NCBI RefSeq assembly: GCF_018129995.1
Contig: NZ_JAFCKS010000003.1
Span: 969,412-1,033,411 of the forward strand
DNA length: 64,000 bases
Direction of reading: 5' to 3'
From: Bradyrhizobium sp. SZCCT0153
GTDB taxonomy: Bacteria; Pseudomonadota; Alphaproteobacteria; Rhizobiales; Xanthobacteraceae
Part shown: positions 50,208-57,956 of the stretch, in pieces
Layout: the number at the start of each line of letters is the position of its first letter
Numbering within the stretch: the first letter of the stretch is position 1
Notes under the pieces: model-generated
What the model saw: only the letters and a program-made list of their open reading frames with translations
What the model was told of the DNA's origin: nothing
The model's database searches: none
Program-made: the position numbers and the translations under genes

Positions 50208-50864
50208 TTACGCGCTCACACCCACGCCGATCGGGCAGGACACGCCGGTGCCGCCGAGGCCGCAATAGCCGGCGGGATTCTTCGCCAGATATTGCTGATG
50301 ATAATCCTCGGCGAAATAGAACTCGCCGGCCGGTGCGATCTCGGTGGTGATGGCCCCGAGACCCTTTGCGGCGAGCGCCTTCTGATAGAGCGCCTTCGAT
50401 TGGTCGGCCGCTGTCTTCTGCGCGCCTGAATAGGTGTAGATCGCGCTTCGGTATTGCGTGCCGACGTCGTTGCCCTGACGCATGCCCTGCGTCGGGTTGT
50501 GGCTCTCCCAGAACGTCTTCAACAATTTCTCGTAGGAGATCTTCTTCGGATCGAACACGACCAGCACCACTTCGGTGTGGCCGGTGCGGCCCGAGCAGGT
50601 CTCCTCATAGGTCGGGTTCGGCGTGTGGCCGCCGGCATAGCCGACGGCGGTGGCGTAGACGCCCTCGCCGAGCTCCCAGAACTTGCGCTCTGCGCCCCAG
50701 AAGCAGCCGAGCCCGAACACCGCCTGTTCGAGGCCCGCGGGATAAGGCGGCGCGAGCTTGGCACCGTTGACGAAATGGGTGGTCGCGGTCGGAATGGCTT
50801 GCGCACGGCCCGGCAGCGCTTCCTTGGCGCTCGGCAATGCGGTGGTCTTGCGCGTGAACAGCAT
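50208..50864 (-). CDS. msrA: Peptide-methionine (S)-S-oxide reductase
   Basis: The 218-aa enzyme reduces methionine-(S)-sulfoxide in proteins using thioredoxin. The active site is GLGCFWGAE (Cys54), followed by VGYAGGHTPNPTYEETCSGRTGH and FWESHNPTQG. An N-terminal extension of about 50 residues is present compared with E. coli MsrA; it is not a signal peptide. ATG 50864 has AGGAG upstream. An msrB gene is not adjacent. Confidence 0.95.
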   Translation of the reverse strand: MLFTRKTTALPSAKEALPGRAQAIPTATTHFVNGAKLAPPYPAGLEQAVFGLGCFWGAERKFWELGEGVYATAVGYAGGHTPNPTYEETCSGRTGHTEVVLVVFDPKKISYEKLLKTFWESHNPTQGMRQGNDVGTQYRSAIYTYSGAQKTAADQSKALYQKALAAKGLGAITTEIAPAGEFYFAEDYHQQYLAKNPAGYCGLGGTGVSCPIGVGVSA

Positions 50865-51008
50865 GGACGGATCTCCTGGAAACGAGCTGTCCGTCGCCTG
50901 GGCCAGCTCGAGAGGTCGAGTGCTCAGGCGGCGTGCTCGCGATCAGTTGGGAATATAGGCATCTACGCAGCAAGGGGCAGCCTTGTTACGCGGCCGCCAG
51001 CGCGAGGC

Positions 51009-51068
51009 TCAATCGCGGGAATTGAAAGCCCTCAATCCCGGGAATTGAAAGTTCAATCCCGGGAATAG
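51009..51068. repeat. Tandem repeat over the 3' end of a small membrane gene
   Basis: TCAATCCCGGGAAT-type units of about 21-23 bp occur nearly three times. The third copy lies within the last codons and stop of the membrane-protein gene (51053). The gene's own 3' end has therefore been copied downstream, adding extra in-frame stop-like ends. Confidence 0.7.
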
Positions 51069-51370
51069 CCGATCAGCGGCTTGCGCGGGCGGAACAGGAT
51101 CATCAGGAGGATGCCCGAAATGCCGAGGACGGCGAACACCGGCTGATCCAGCACCAGGCGGATCACCGAGGTCCAGAGCCACGGCGCCTTGGCCTCGACC
51201 CAGGTCCGGAACGCCGTCTGGCTGGCCTGATTGATGTCGTTCCAGAACTGGCCGAAGCGGGTGAACTTGAGGGTCTGGTCGGCGACCCAGCGGGCGCCGT
51301 CATAGACCATGAAGATGAACCCGCCGGCGAGCAGCAACAGCCCAATCAGTCGGAAAAAGCCGCGGATCAT
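51053..51370 (-). CDS. Small membrane protein (105 aa)
   Basis: The product has an N-terminal hydrophobic helix (LIGLLLLAGGFIFMVYDG) and a second near the C-terminus (FAVLGISGILLMILFRP), with a soluble segment between them. The family is not named. A good SD (AAGGTGAGG) precedes ATG 51370. A perfect 20-bp palindrome lies 15 bases upstream of the start. The 3' end is duplicated in tandem (51009-51068). It is divergent from rpsT. Confidence 0.7.
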   Translation of the reverse strand: MIRGFFRLIGLLLLAGGFIFMVYDGARWVADQTLKFTRFGQFWNDINQASQTAFRTWVEAKAPWLWTSVIRLVLDQPVFAVLGISGILLMILFRPRKPLIGYSRD

Positions 51371-51384
51371 GCCTCACCTTATAT

Positions 51385-51404
51385 GGTCGTCCGATCGGAC
51401 GACC
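51385..51404. promoter_or_regulatory. Perfect 20-bp palindrome
   Basis: GGTCGTCCGATCGGACGACC is a perfect palindrome 15 bases upstream of the ATG of the minus-strand small membrane protein. Between the palindrome and the SD is ATATAAGG. It could be an operator or, if transcribed, a leader hairpin. The remaining 370 bases of this gap to rpsT hold no gene. Confidence 0.5.
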
Positions 51405-51514
51405 CCCTGAACGCCGCCAGCCAATACAAGGGAGACGGCAGAAATTCAACCACTTCAGGGCGTTACGGCACCCATTCGGGCCGCATGGGGCCGGTTTTCC
51501 GGTCCGGGAAAGCG

Positions 51515-51543
51515 TTGACGGTGCCAAAGACCCTCTCTATAAG
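51515..51543 (+). promoter_or_regulatory. Sigma70-type promoter for rpsT
   Basis: TTGACG (51515-51520), a spacer of exactly 17 bases and TATAAG (51538-51543) make a near-consensus promoter. The start of transcription should be near 51550, leaving a leader of about 220 bases before the rpsT ATG. The leader contains GC-rich hairpins (such as GGCGGCGGGCG with CTGCCGCC) that could serve ribosomal-protein autoregulation. Confidence 0.75.
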
Positions 51544-51772
51544 GGCGCCAACTGGCGGCGGGCGCAATCCTGCCGCCGCTGTTCTTTGAGCAGTTGAAGG
51601 CTCCTTGAGCTTACAGGCTCTTTGGGCCTCAGAGACAGCCGCAAGGCCGTCGCTCATGTTCCGGGAACAGCCAGCAACCGAACACCCTAAATCCGAGCGT
51701 CGATTACGCGGTCAAGCAAGCCGGCGCTACCCGACCAAGACGCGACCGGTACCCGCAAAGGATATTGAGACC

Positions 51773-52039
51773 ATGGCCAATACCACTTCCGCCAAGAAAG
51801 CGACGCGCAAGATCGCCCGCCGCACCGCCGTCAACAAGTCGCGCCGCACCCAGATGCGCGGCGCCGTGCGAAACGTCGAAGAAGCCATCGCGACCGGCGA
51901 TCGCGCCGCTGCCGTGCAGGCGCTGGCGAATGCCGAACCGGCTCTGATGCGCGCCGCCCAGCGCAACATCATTCACAAGAACAATGCCAGCCGCAAAGTC
52001 TCGCGGCTCACCGCGCAGATCGCCAAGCTCGCCAAGTAA
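51773..52039 (+). CDS. rpsT: 30S ribosomal protein S20
   Basis: The 88-aa basic protein MANTTSAKKATRKIARRTAVNKSRRTQMRG... with ALMRAAQRNIIHKNNASRKVSRLTAQIAKLAK is ribosomal protein S20 of full length. S20 binds 16S rRNA and is needed for 30S assembly. AAAGGA lies upstream of ATG 51773. It is transcribed from the promoter at 51515 and is ended by a strong terminator. Its position just upstream of dnaA is the usual one in this group. Confidence 0.98.
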   Translation: MANTTSAKKATRKIARRTAVNKSRRTQMRGAVRNVEEAIATGDRAAAVQALANAEPALMRAAQRNIIHKNNASRKVSRLTAQIAKLAK

Positions 52040-52114
52040 TCCGGCAGGCGATCCGACAGACCGTCCGGTCGAGTTCGATCGGGCGATCAGATCGCACATC
52101 GCACGCGTCAAACA

Positions 52115-52139
52115 GCCCGGCATCGCGCCGGGCTTTTTT
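52115..52139 (+). terminator. Rho-independent terminator of rpsT
   Basis: GCCCGGC-ATCGC-GCCGGGC (52115-52133) is followed by six T (52134-52139), 75 bases after the rpsT stop. Confidence 0.93.
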
Positions 52140-53008
52140 GTTGCCTGCCATGAACAAGCAAGCCGTCACGCGACGACCGATCTTCGACTGGAAGACCTCC
52201 ATCGTCGCACCATGATGCGGTCCGTAGTTTTACCTGCGGGTGATTTTGCAACAGTGGAAACTTCCACCGCGGTGCAAAAAGTCCCTGCGAGGCGGGCTCA
52301 AGTTGAATTCGCGTGCCTGCGAGTTCTGCACACCGTAGATTCACCGGATCGAATCTACCGCTGGAGTTACCCTGTGAAACGAGACTCAAAAAACGATGTC
52401 TCGCTAATCACTTATCGACATAGTGACCTCAAGCGTTTGGAAAATTCGCCCGCGCGTCGCGCGCGTGACGCTTTTGTAAAAATTTTTTGGCGGTGACCGA
52501 GAATTGTCACATGAGGCGCGGCATCTTCGATTCTGTGCACGAATCCAAAAACTTGCTCTGGAGCCTGTGCACAAGTCGCGCGCGGCGTTAACCGAGGTCA
52601 AGTTTTTTGATGCCTAAAGTGTGAATCAATTCCGTTGCGAGTCTTTCCGCATAGTGTATTCCTTAAGACGTCAGCGGCGCCCACGATCTTGAGACCAGCG
52701 CGGTATCGGAAAACGGGGCGAGCGTGCAAATCGGCGGCGGTGTGCACGTAGGCGACGCTTCAACAAGCGATTGTCGGTTCAAAACCCACAGCAATGTGGG
52801 AACGGTAGCTCTTTGTCTGAATGTCTCCAAGCGGGATTTTTTCGCTCGCATATGAGAGACGTCGTGAAAGCTGCCTCGACAGGCATGATGGCGAAGCCGA
52901 GCGGACGACTAGGACACGGGCAGGCATCCGCGGCAGGAGTACAACGCGGTTGCCGTTTAGACACGCAGGACCTTGTCGTGAGCAATCACGGCAGGACGGG
53001 GAGGTATC
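52140..53008. other. Long non-coding region upstream of dnaA: promoter and possible origin
   Basis: No gene above 60 codons is believable here. The region is AT-richer than its surroundings, with an AT tract at 52471-52490 (CTTTTGTAAAAATTTTTTGG). Seven GANTC sites occur between 52338 and 52643 (starts 52338, 52351, 52383, 52529, 52541, 52623, 52639). DnaA-box-like words are TTATCGACA at 52412-52420 and TGTGCACAA at 52566-52574, each one mismatch from TTATNCACA on one strand. Palindromes include GTAGATTC-N8-GAATCTAC (52335-52358) and CCCACA-GCAA-TGTGGG (52785-52800). In alphaproteobacteria the replication origin is often near hemE, so this may only be the dnaA promoter. Confidence 0.6.
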
Positions 53009-53122
53009 ATGTCTTACGGACTCAACGCGGTATTGAAACACACCTCGACTTTCAACTATGCCGTTTTAGATTCGTCGGACATCAAGCCTCCCGCGTGCAA
53101 CGGAGCGCCGAGTACGCGCTGA
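53009..53122 (+). CDS. Candidate small ORF (37 aa) upstream of dnaA
   Basis: ATG 53009 is preceded by the strong SD GGGGAGG at a four-base spacing. The 37-codon frame (MSYGLNAVLKHTSTFNY... ending in NGAPSTR) ends in TGA at 53122, 98 bases before the dnaA start. It has one TTA codon, rare in this GC-rich background, and no recognised motif or membrane segment. The SD quality is the only positive evidence. It could be a small protein, a leader peptide of dnaA or chance. Confidence 0.4.
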   Translation: MSYGLNAVLKHTSTFNYAVLDSSDIKPPACNGAPSTR

Positions 53123-53220
53123 CCTCGCGACCCCTCCATCTCTGACATTGCTGATCGGACGCGGCGTTTCCGCCGAACGGTCGAGCCATGTCTGCAGGTG
53201 AAATCGCTTGAGGTCGCGCC

Positions 53221-54711
53221 ATGGCAGAAACCCTGATGGCAGGAACTCTGCATGGCGCTCACCACGCAACCTTATCTCTCAAGAAAAGTTCTCACATGAT
53301 GACAACACCGGAACAGGATCGCTGGTCGCGCGTGAAGAGTCGGCTGCGCTCGAACGTCGGCGAGGACGTCTACACCAGCTGGTTTGCGCGGATGGATCTG
53401 GAAGGCGTGCAGGACGAGAGCGTGCGTCTGTCGGTGCCGACCCGCTTCCTGAAGAGCTGGATCCAGGCCCATTATGCCGAGCGCGTGTTGTCGTGCTGGC
53501 AGGCCGAGATGCCGGAAGTGCATCGCATCGATCTCACCGTTCGCTCGGCCGTGCGTCCGGTCGTTCAGCAGAAGGAAGCGCCCGCGCCGGTCGAAACACG
53601 CCGCACGCCTGCGCCGGAGCTGCGCTCGACCGCGACCGCGCCGGTCTCGGCCAATCACGATGCGCTCGGCGGCTCGCCGCTCGATCCGCGCCTGACCTTC
53701 GCAAGCTTCGTCGTCGGCCGCTCCAACACGCTGGCGCATGCGGCGGCGCGCCAGGTCGCGGAAGGTCGCAGAGGCGACCCCGTGATGTTCAACCCGCTCT
53801 ACATCCATGCCGGTGTCGGCCTCGGCAAGACGCATCTGCTGCAGGCTGTGACCTGGGCCGGTAATTCCGGCAACGAGCGCAAGGTGCTGTATCTCACGGC
53901 TGAAAAGTTCATGTACGGCTTCGTCGCCGCGCTGAAGACGCAGACGGCGCTCGCCTTCAAGGAAGCGCTGCGCGGCATCGACGTGCTCGTGATCGACGAT
54001 CTCCAGTTCCTGCAGGGCAAGTCGACCCAGGCCGAATTCTGTCACACGCTGAACGCGCTGATCGACGCCGGCCGCCAGGTCGTGATCGCAGCCGACCGGC
54101 CGCCGTCCGATCTCGAAAGCCTCGATGACCGCGTGCGCTCGCGGCTGGCCGGCGGCCTCGTGGTCGAGATGGGCTCGCTCGGCGAGGAGCTGCGGCACGG
54201 CATTCTCAAGTCGCGCGTCGCCGCCGCCCGCGCCCATCATGCGACTTTCGAGGTGCCCGAGGAGGTGCTGACCTATCTGGCCCGCGCCATAACCCATAAC
54301 GGCAGGGATCTCGAAGGCGCGATCAACCGTCTGCTCGCGCACTCGAAACTCAACAACCGGCCGGTGACGCTGGAGATGGCGGAGCACGAAGTGCGCGACC
54401 TGATCCGGCCGCAGGAACCCAAGCGGATCAAGATCGAGGACATTCAGCGCGTGGTGGCGCGGCAGTATAATGTCAGCCGCTCCGACCTCCTGTCCTCGCG
54501 CCGGACCGCCAACGTGGTCCGTCCGCGCCAGGTGGCGATGTACCTCGCCAAGACGCTGACCTTGCGCTCGCTGCCGGAAATCGGCCGCCGCTTCGGCGGG
54601 CGCGACCACACCACGGTATTGCACGCGGTGCGCAAGATCGAGGCCCTGGTGTCCAAGGACACGGCGCTATCGGACGAGGTCGAATCGCTCAAGCGCCAGC
54701 TTCAGGAATAA
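53221..54711 (+). CDS. dnaA: Chromosomal replication initiator DnaA
   Basis: DnaA binds DnaA boxes at the origin and opens the duplex. Domain I lies near residues 30-110 (WSRVKSRLRSNVGEDVYTSWFARMDL), followed by a proline-rich linker. The AAA+ domain has Walker A GVGLGKTHLL, Walker B VLVIDDLQFL and sensor R in DDRVRSRLAGG. Domain IV includes the DnaA signature GRDHTTVLHA. GAGGT lies about 7 bases before ATG 53221, so I keep this start (496 aa). ATG 53299 (MTTPEQDRWSR), which matches the usual N-terminus, is a strong alternative giving 470 aa. A stem-loop follows the gene. Confidence 0.97.
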   Translation: MAETLMAGTLHGAHHATLSLKKSSHMMTTPEQDRWSRVKSRLRSNVGEDVYTSWFARMDLEGVQDESVRLSVPTRFLKSWIQAHYAERVLSCWQAEMPEVHRIDLTVRSAVRPVVQQKEAPAPVETRRTPAPELRSTATAPVSANHDALGGSPLDPRLTFASFVVGRSNTLAHAAARQVAEGRRGDPVMFNPLYIHAGVGLGKTHLLQAVTWAGNSGNERKVLYLTAEKFMYGFVAALKTQTALAFKEALRGIDVLVIDDLQFLQGKSTQAEFCHTLNALIDAGRQVVIAADRPPSDLESLDDRVRSRLAGGLVVEMGSLGEELRHGILKSRVAAARAHHATFEVPEEVLTYLARAITHNGRDLEGAINRLLAHSKLNNRPVTLEMAEHEVRDLIRPQEPKRIKIEDIQRVVARQYNVSRSDLLSSRRTANVVRPRQVAMYLAKTLTLRSLPEIGRRFGGRDHTTVLHAVRKIEALVSKDTALSDEVESLKRQLQE

Positions 54712-54739
54712 ACGCCTAGGCCCTGCCCCTTCCAACCTG

Positions 54740-54775
54740 CCGCCGCCTCGGCCATGCCGGGGCGGCGGTCTTCGT
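54740..54775 (+). terminator. Possible terminator after dnaA
   Basis: CCGCCGCC (54740-54747) pairs with GGCGGCGG (54761-54768), and inside it CGGC-CAT-GCCG adds a second stem. TCTTCGTCTTG follows, only moderately T-rich. It lies 29 bases after the dnaA stop, in a 285-base gap before dnaN. Confidence 0.5.
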
Positions 54776-54996
54776 CTTGCCTGGGCGGCGGGCCCTCGTT
54801 TTTGCCTGTAAATCGTGGGGAACTACCTCGCAATCCCTTGAATCCGGGGGCCATCCGCGCCACCTTGCGCGACCCTGACGGCTTTGGTCATATCGGCTGG
54901 ATGATCCGGCTTTCCGGGGTCTTCGGTGCCGTGGCGCGCGTCCCGCCGCCCGGCTTTTCCAGATTTGGTTTCCTTGGGGATCGGGCGAGTAGTGCA

Positions 54997-56115
54997 ATGA
55001 AGGTTACGGTCGAACGCGCGCAACTCCTGAAGTCGCTGGGCCATGTCCACCGCGTGGTCGAGCGCCGCAACACGATCCCGATCCTCGGCAACGTGCTGGT
55101 CCGGGCCGAGAATGCGAAATTGTCGCTGAAGGCGACCGACCTCGACCTCGAGGTGACGGAAACGCTGCCCGCGGAAACCGCGACCGCGGGCTCCACCACC
55201 GTGCCGGCGCACATGTTCTACGACATCGTGCGCAAGCTGCCGGACGGGTCGCAGATCGTGCTGGAGGCCGACGGCGACCGCGCCGTGCTTGCGATCCGCG
55301 CCGGCCGCTCGCGCTTCACGCTGCAGACCCTGCCGGAGAACGATTTCCCGGATCTGGCCGCCGGCGACATGTCGCACTCGTTCTCGCTCGCCGCCAAGGA
55401 CGTCAAGCGGCTGATCGACCGCACCCAGTTCGCGATCTCCACCGAGGAGACGCGCTATTATCTCAACGGCATCTATCTGCATGCCGCAGGCTCCGCGAAG
55501 GCCGCAACCCTGCGCGGCGTCGCCACCGACGGCCACCGCCTCGCCCAGCTCGACCTGGTGCAGCCCAAGGGCGCCGACGGCATGCCCGGCGTGATCGTGC
55601 CGCGCAAGACCGTCGGCGAGGTGCAGCGCCTGATCGAGGACGCCGACGCCGAGATGACAATCGAGCTGTCGCAGGCCAAGATCCGCTTCACCATCGGCAA
55701 CGTGGTGCTGACCTCGAAGCTGATCGACGGCACCTTCCCCGATTATGGCCGCGTCATCCCGCAGGGCAACGACAAGGAGCTCGTCGTCGACAAGAAGGAT
55801 TTCGAGAACGCGGTCGATCGCGTCTCGACGATCTCGAGCGAGCGCGGGCGCGCGGTGAAACTGTCGCTGTCGCCGGGCAAGCTGGTGCTGTCGGTGACCA
55901 ATCCGGATTCCGGCAGCGCGACAGAAGAGCTCGAGGTCGAATACGCCTCCGACGCCCTCGATATCGGCTTCAACTCGCGCTACCTGCTCGACATCGCCGC
56001 CCAGATCGAAGGCGACGTTGCAACCCTGAGGCTCGCCGATCCCGGCTCGCCGACGCTGGTGCAGGACCGCGACGACAAGAGCGCGTTGTACGTGCTGATG
56101 CCGATGCGGGTGTGA
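54997..56115 (+). CDS. dnaN: DNA polymerase III beta subunit (sliding clamp)
   Basis: DnaN is the ring-shaped processivity clamp of DNA polymerase III. The 372-aa protein has the usual three repeated domains: MKVTVERAQLLKSLGHVHRVVERRNTIPILGNVLV (domain 1), FSLAAKDVKRLIDRTQFAISTEETRYYLNGIYLH with RGVATDGHRLA (domain 2) and ELVVDKKDFENAVDRVSTIS with the C-terminal ALYVLMPMRV (domain 3). ATG 54997 has GGGGATCGGGCGAG upstream, a weak SD, but homology starts exactly here. The gene is in tandem with dnaA. Confidence 0.98.
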   Translation: MKVTVERAQLLKSLGHVHRVVERRNTIPILGNVLVRAENAKLSLKATDLDLEVTETLPAETATAGSTTVPAHMFYDIVRKLPDGSQIVLEADGDRAVLAIRAGRSRFTLQTLPENDFPDLAAGDMSHSFSLAAKDVKRLIDRTQFAISTEETRYYLNGIYLHAAGSAKAATLRGVATDGHRLAQLDLVQPKGADGMPGVIVPRKTVGEVQRLIEDADAEMTIELSQAKIRFTIGNVVLTSKLIDGTFPDYGRVIPQGNDKELVVDKKDFENAVDRVSTISSERGRAVKLSLSPGKLVLSVTNPDSGSATEELEVEYASDALDIGFNSRYLLDIAAQIEGDVATLRLADPGSPTLVQDRDDKSALYVLMPMRV

Positions 56116-56180
56116 GGGAGGTGCTCCTCCCTCGCCGACAGGCCCTTCTTTCAGAGCCTAGCGCGATGCACGTTGCTGCG

Positions 56181-56672
56181 CCCTCTCCCCTTGTGGGAGA
56201 GGGCTACTCCGCTGGCGGATACACACTCAGTCGGGTGAGGGGTTAGTGCCGCAGGAACCATCCCATCGGCCGGTCCCCAAGCGTCTCCGCCAATTCGCGA
56301 AGAACATGCGGCACGAGCCGACGGATGCAGAGGCCGCGATGTGGCGCCTGCTCAGGGATCGTCGATTGTCCGCCTTCAAGCTTCGCCGACAGGTTCCGTT
56401 CAAAAGCTACATTCTCGACTTCGTCTGCTTCGAGAAACGCCTTGTGATCGAGATCGACGGCGGTCAGCACGCAGTATCACGAACCGATGCAGCGCGTGAT
56501 GCGGCTCTCTCGGCGGAAGGTTTCTCGATAGCGCGTTACTGGAACAATGACGTGCTGCAGCAGCCAGCTTCTGTATTGGAGGATCTCCTTGCAAAGCTTG
56601 CCGGGCGGTAAGATACCCCTCACCCGTCGCCTCACTTCGTGAGGCGCCACCCTCTCCCACAAGGGGAGAGGG
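56181..56672. mobile_element. REP-like palindrome-bracketed cassette carrying a DUF559 gene
   Basis: A 23-bp palindrome (CCCTCTCCCC to GGGAGAGGG) at 56181-56203 has an exact inverted copy at 56650-56672. Inside it a 12-mer, CGGGTGAGGGGT at 56232-56243, has an exact inverted copy ACCCCTCACCCG at 56615-56626. The DUF559 ORF fills the space between, starting two bases after the left 12-mer and ending three bases before the right one. No other coding DNA is in the unit, and it separates dnaN from recF. Mobility is inferred from symmetry. No target-site duplication was seen with certainty. Confidence 0.6.
56246..56611 (+). CDS. DUF559 domain protein (Vsr-like endonuclease fold)
   Basis: The 121-aa protein has the DUF559 (PDDEXK-type) pattern: TDAEAAMWRLLRDRRLSAFKLRRQVPFKSYILDFVCFEKRLVIEIDGGQHAVSRTDAARDAALSAEGFSIARYWNNDVL. 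The acidic residues in LDF, in EIDGGQH and the lysine-rich strand before them fit the Vsr-type nuclease core, with the QH pair also conserved in the family. GTG 56246 is the likely start; no good SD is seen. Function is not known, though a repair- or transposition-linked nuclease is plausible. It is bracketed by inverted REP-like sequences. Confidence 0.85.
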   Translation: MPQEPSHRPVPKRLRQFAKNMRHEPTDAEAAMWRLLRDRRLSAFKLRRQVPFKSYILDFVCFEKRLVIEIDGGQHAVSRTDAARDAALSAEGFSIARYWNNDVLQQPASVLEDLLAKLAGR

Positions 56673-56698
56673 TGAGCAGAGCGTGCCACTGTTCCAAC

Positions 56699-57835
56699 AT
56701 GACCCCCTCCCGCATTCATCGCCTGACGCTGACGCATTTTCGCAATTATCGGGCGGCGGGGCTCGCGACGGCGGCTGACATGGTGGCGCTGGTCGGGCCG
56801 AACGGGGCAGGCAAGACCAATTGCATCGAGGCGATCTCGTTCCTGTCGCCGGGACGCGGCTTGCGGCGCGCCACGCTGGAAGACGTCGCCGACAACCAGG
56901 GCGACGGCTCCTGGGCGGTCTCGGCCCAGGTCGAGGGCGCGCTGGGGCTCGCCACACTCGGCACCGGCATCGATGCGCCGCGCGCCGACAGCTCCGTGAG
57001 CCGGCGCTGCCGCATCGACCGCGAGCCGGTCAATTCCGCCACGGCCTTCGGCGACCATATCCGCATGGTGTGGCTGACGCCGGCGATGGACGGGCTGTTC
57101 ATGGGCGCGGCCTCCGAGCGGCGGCGCTTCTTCGACCGCCTGGTGCTGGCAATCGACAGCGAGCATTCCAGCCGCATCTCCGCGCTCGAACGCTCGCTGC
57201 GCTCGCGCAACCGCCTGCTCGAGACGCGCAATTACGACGACCATTGGTGCGACGCGATCGAGCGCGAGACCGCGGAGCTTGCGGTCGCCGTCGCCGCAAC
57301 CCGCGGCCAGACCGCGGCGCGGCTCACCGGCATGCTGAATGCGCGCGCGCAGGCCTCGGCCTTTCCCTCGGCGCACATCGCGCTCGACGGCTGGATGGAG
57401 AATGCGCTGCTGAGCGAGACCGCAACGTCGGTCGAGGACCGCTACCGGCAGATCCTGCGCGACAACCGCCCGCGCGACGCCATCGCCGGCCGCACCACGG
57501 ATGGTCCGCATCTCACCGATCTGCAGGTGATCTATGCGCCGAAAGGCATGCCGGCACGCGACGCCTCGACCGGCGAGCAGAAGGCGCTGCTGATCGGGCT
57601 GGTGCTGGCGCATGCGACGCTAGTCGCCGAGATGACCGGCATCGTGCCGCTGCTGCTGCTCGACGAGATCGTCGCCCATCTCGATCCGAACCGGCGCGCG
57701 GCGCTGTTCGACGAGCTGCGCAAGCTCGGCGCGCAGGTCTGGCTGACCGGCGCGGACCCGGCCGCCTTCGCCGAGATTGGCGCCGGCGGCGAGGTGTTTG
57801 ACGTCGAGAGCGGACAGGTCAGCGCACGCCCGTGA
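56699..57835 (+). CDS. recF: DNA replication/repair protein RecF
   Basis: RecF is an SMC-like ATPase that loads RecA at gaps with RecO and RecR. The 378-aa protein has Walker A GPNGAGKTN, the ABC signature STGEQKALLIGLVLAHA and Walker B PLLLLDEIVAHLDPNRRAALF. ATG 56699 (MTPSRIHRLTLTHFRNY) has no recognisable SD, and only 26 bases separate it from the right end of the DUF559 cassette. The insertion may have removed the original upstream region. The gene is otherwise in its usual place before gyrB. Confidence 0.96.
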   Translation: MTPSRIHRLTLTHFRNYRAAGLATAADMVALVGPNGAGKTNCIEAISFLSPGRGLRRATLEDVADNQGDGSWAVSAQVEGALGLATLGTGIDAPRADSSVSRRCRIDREPVNSATAFGDHIRMVWLTPAMDGLFMGAASERRRFFDRLVLAIDSEHSSRISALERSLRSRNRLLETRNYDDHWCDAIERETAELAVAVAATRGQTAARLTGMLNARAQASAFPSAHIALDGWMENALLSETATSVEDRYRQILRDNRPRDAIAGRTTDGPHLTDLQVIYAPKGMPARDASTGEQKALLIGLVLAHATLVAEMTGIVPLLLLDEIVAHLDPNRRAALFDELRKLGAQVWLTGADPAAFAEIGAGGEVFDVESGQVSARP

Positions 57836-57876
57836 GCCGCCGCATTGAACCCACGCGGTTGCGTCGGCGACTAGCT

Positions 57877-57906
57877 GTCTGAGGCCGCGCCGACGGTGTC
57901 GCAGCC
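57877..57906 (+). repeat. 30-bp leader repeat, copy 1
   Basis: The 30 bases here (starting GTCTGAGGCC, ending GTCGCAGCC) are found again without change at 58729-58758. Both copies lie directly upstream of the tandem exported-protein genes. The flanking GCGACTAG is also shared. It may hold a shared promoter or be the footprint of a gene duplication. Confidence 0.8.
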
Positions 57907-57956
57907 CATTTTGCCATCGCGCGATGACATCACGCGCGATACCCCTGGAGCGTGAG

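Noticed and set aside
52566..52574. DnaA box as proof of the origin
   Set aside because: Only two one-mismatch words were found and alphaproteobacterial origins often lie elsewhere, so I report them as weak evidence only.
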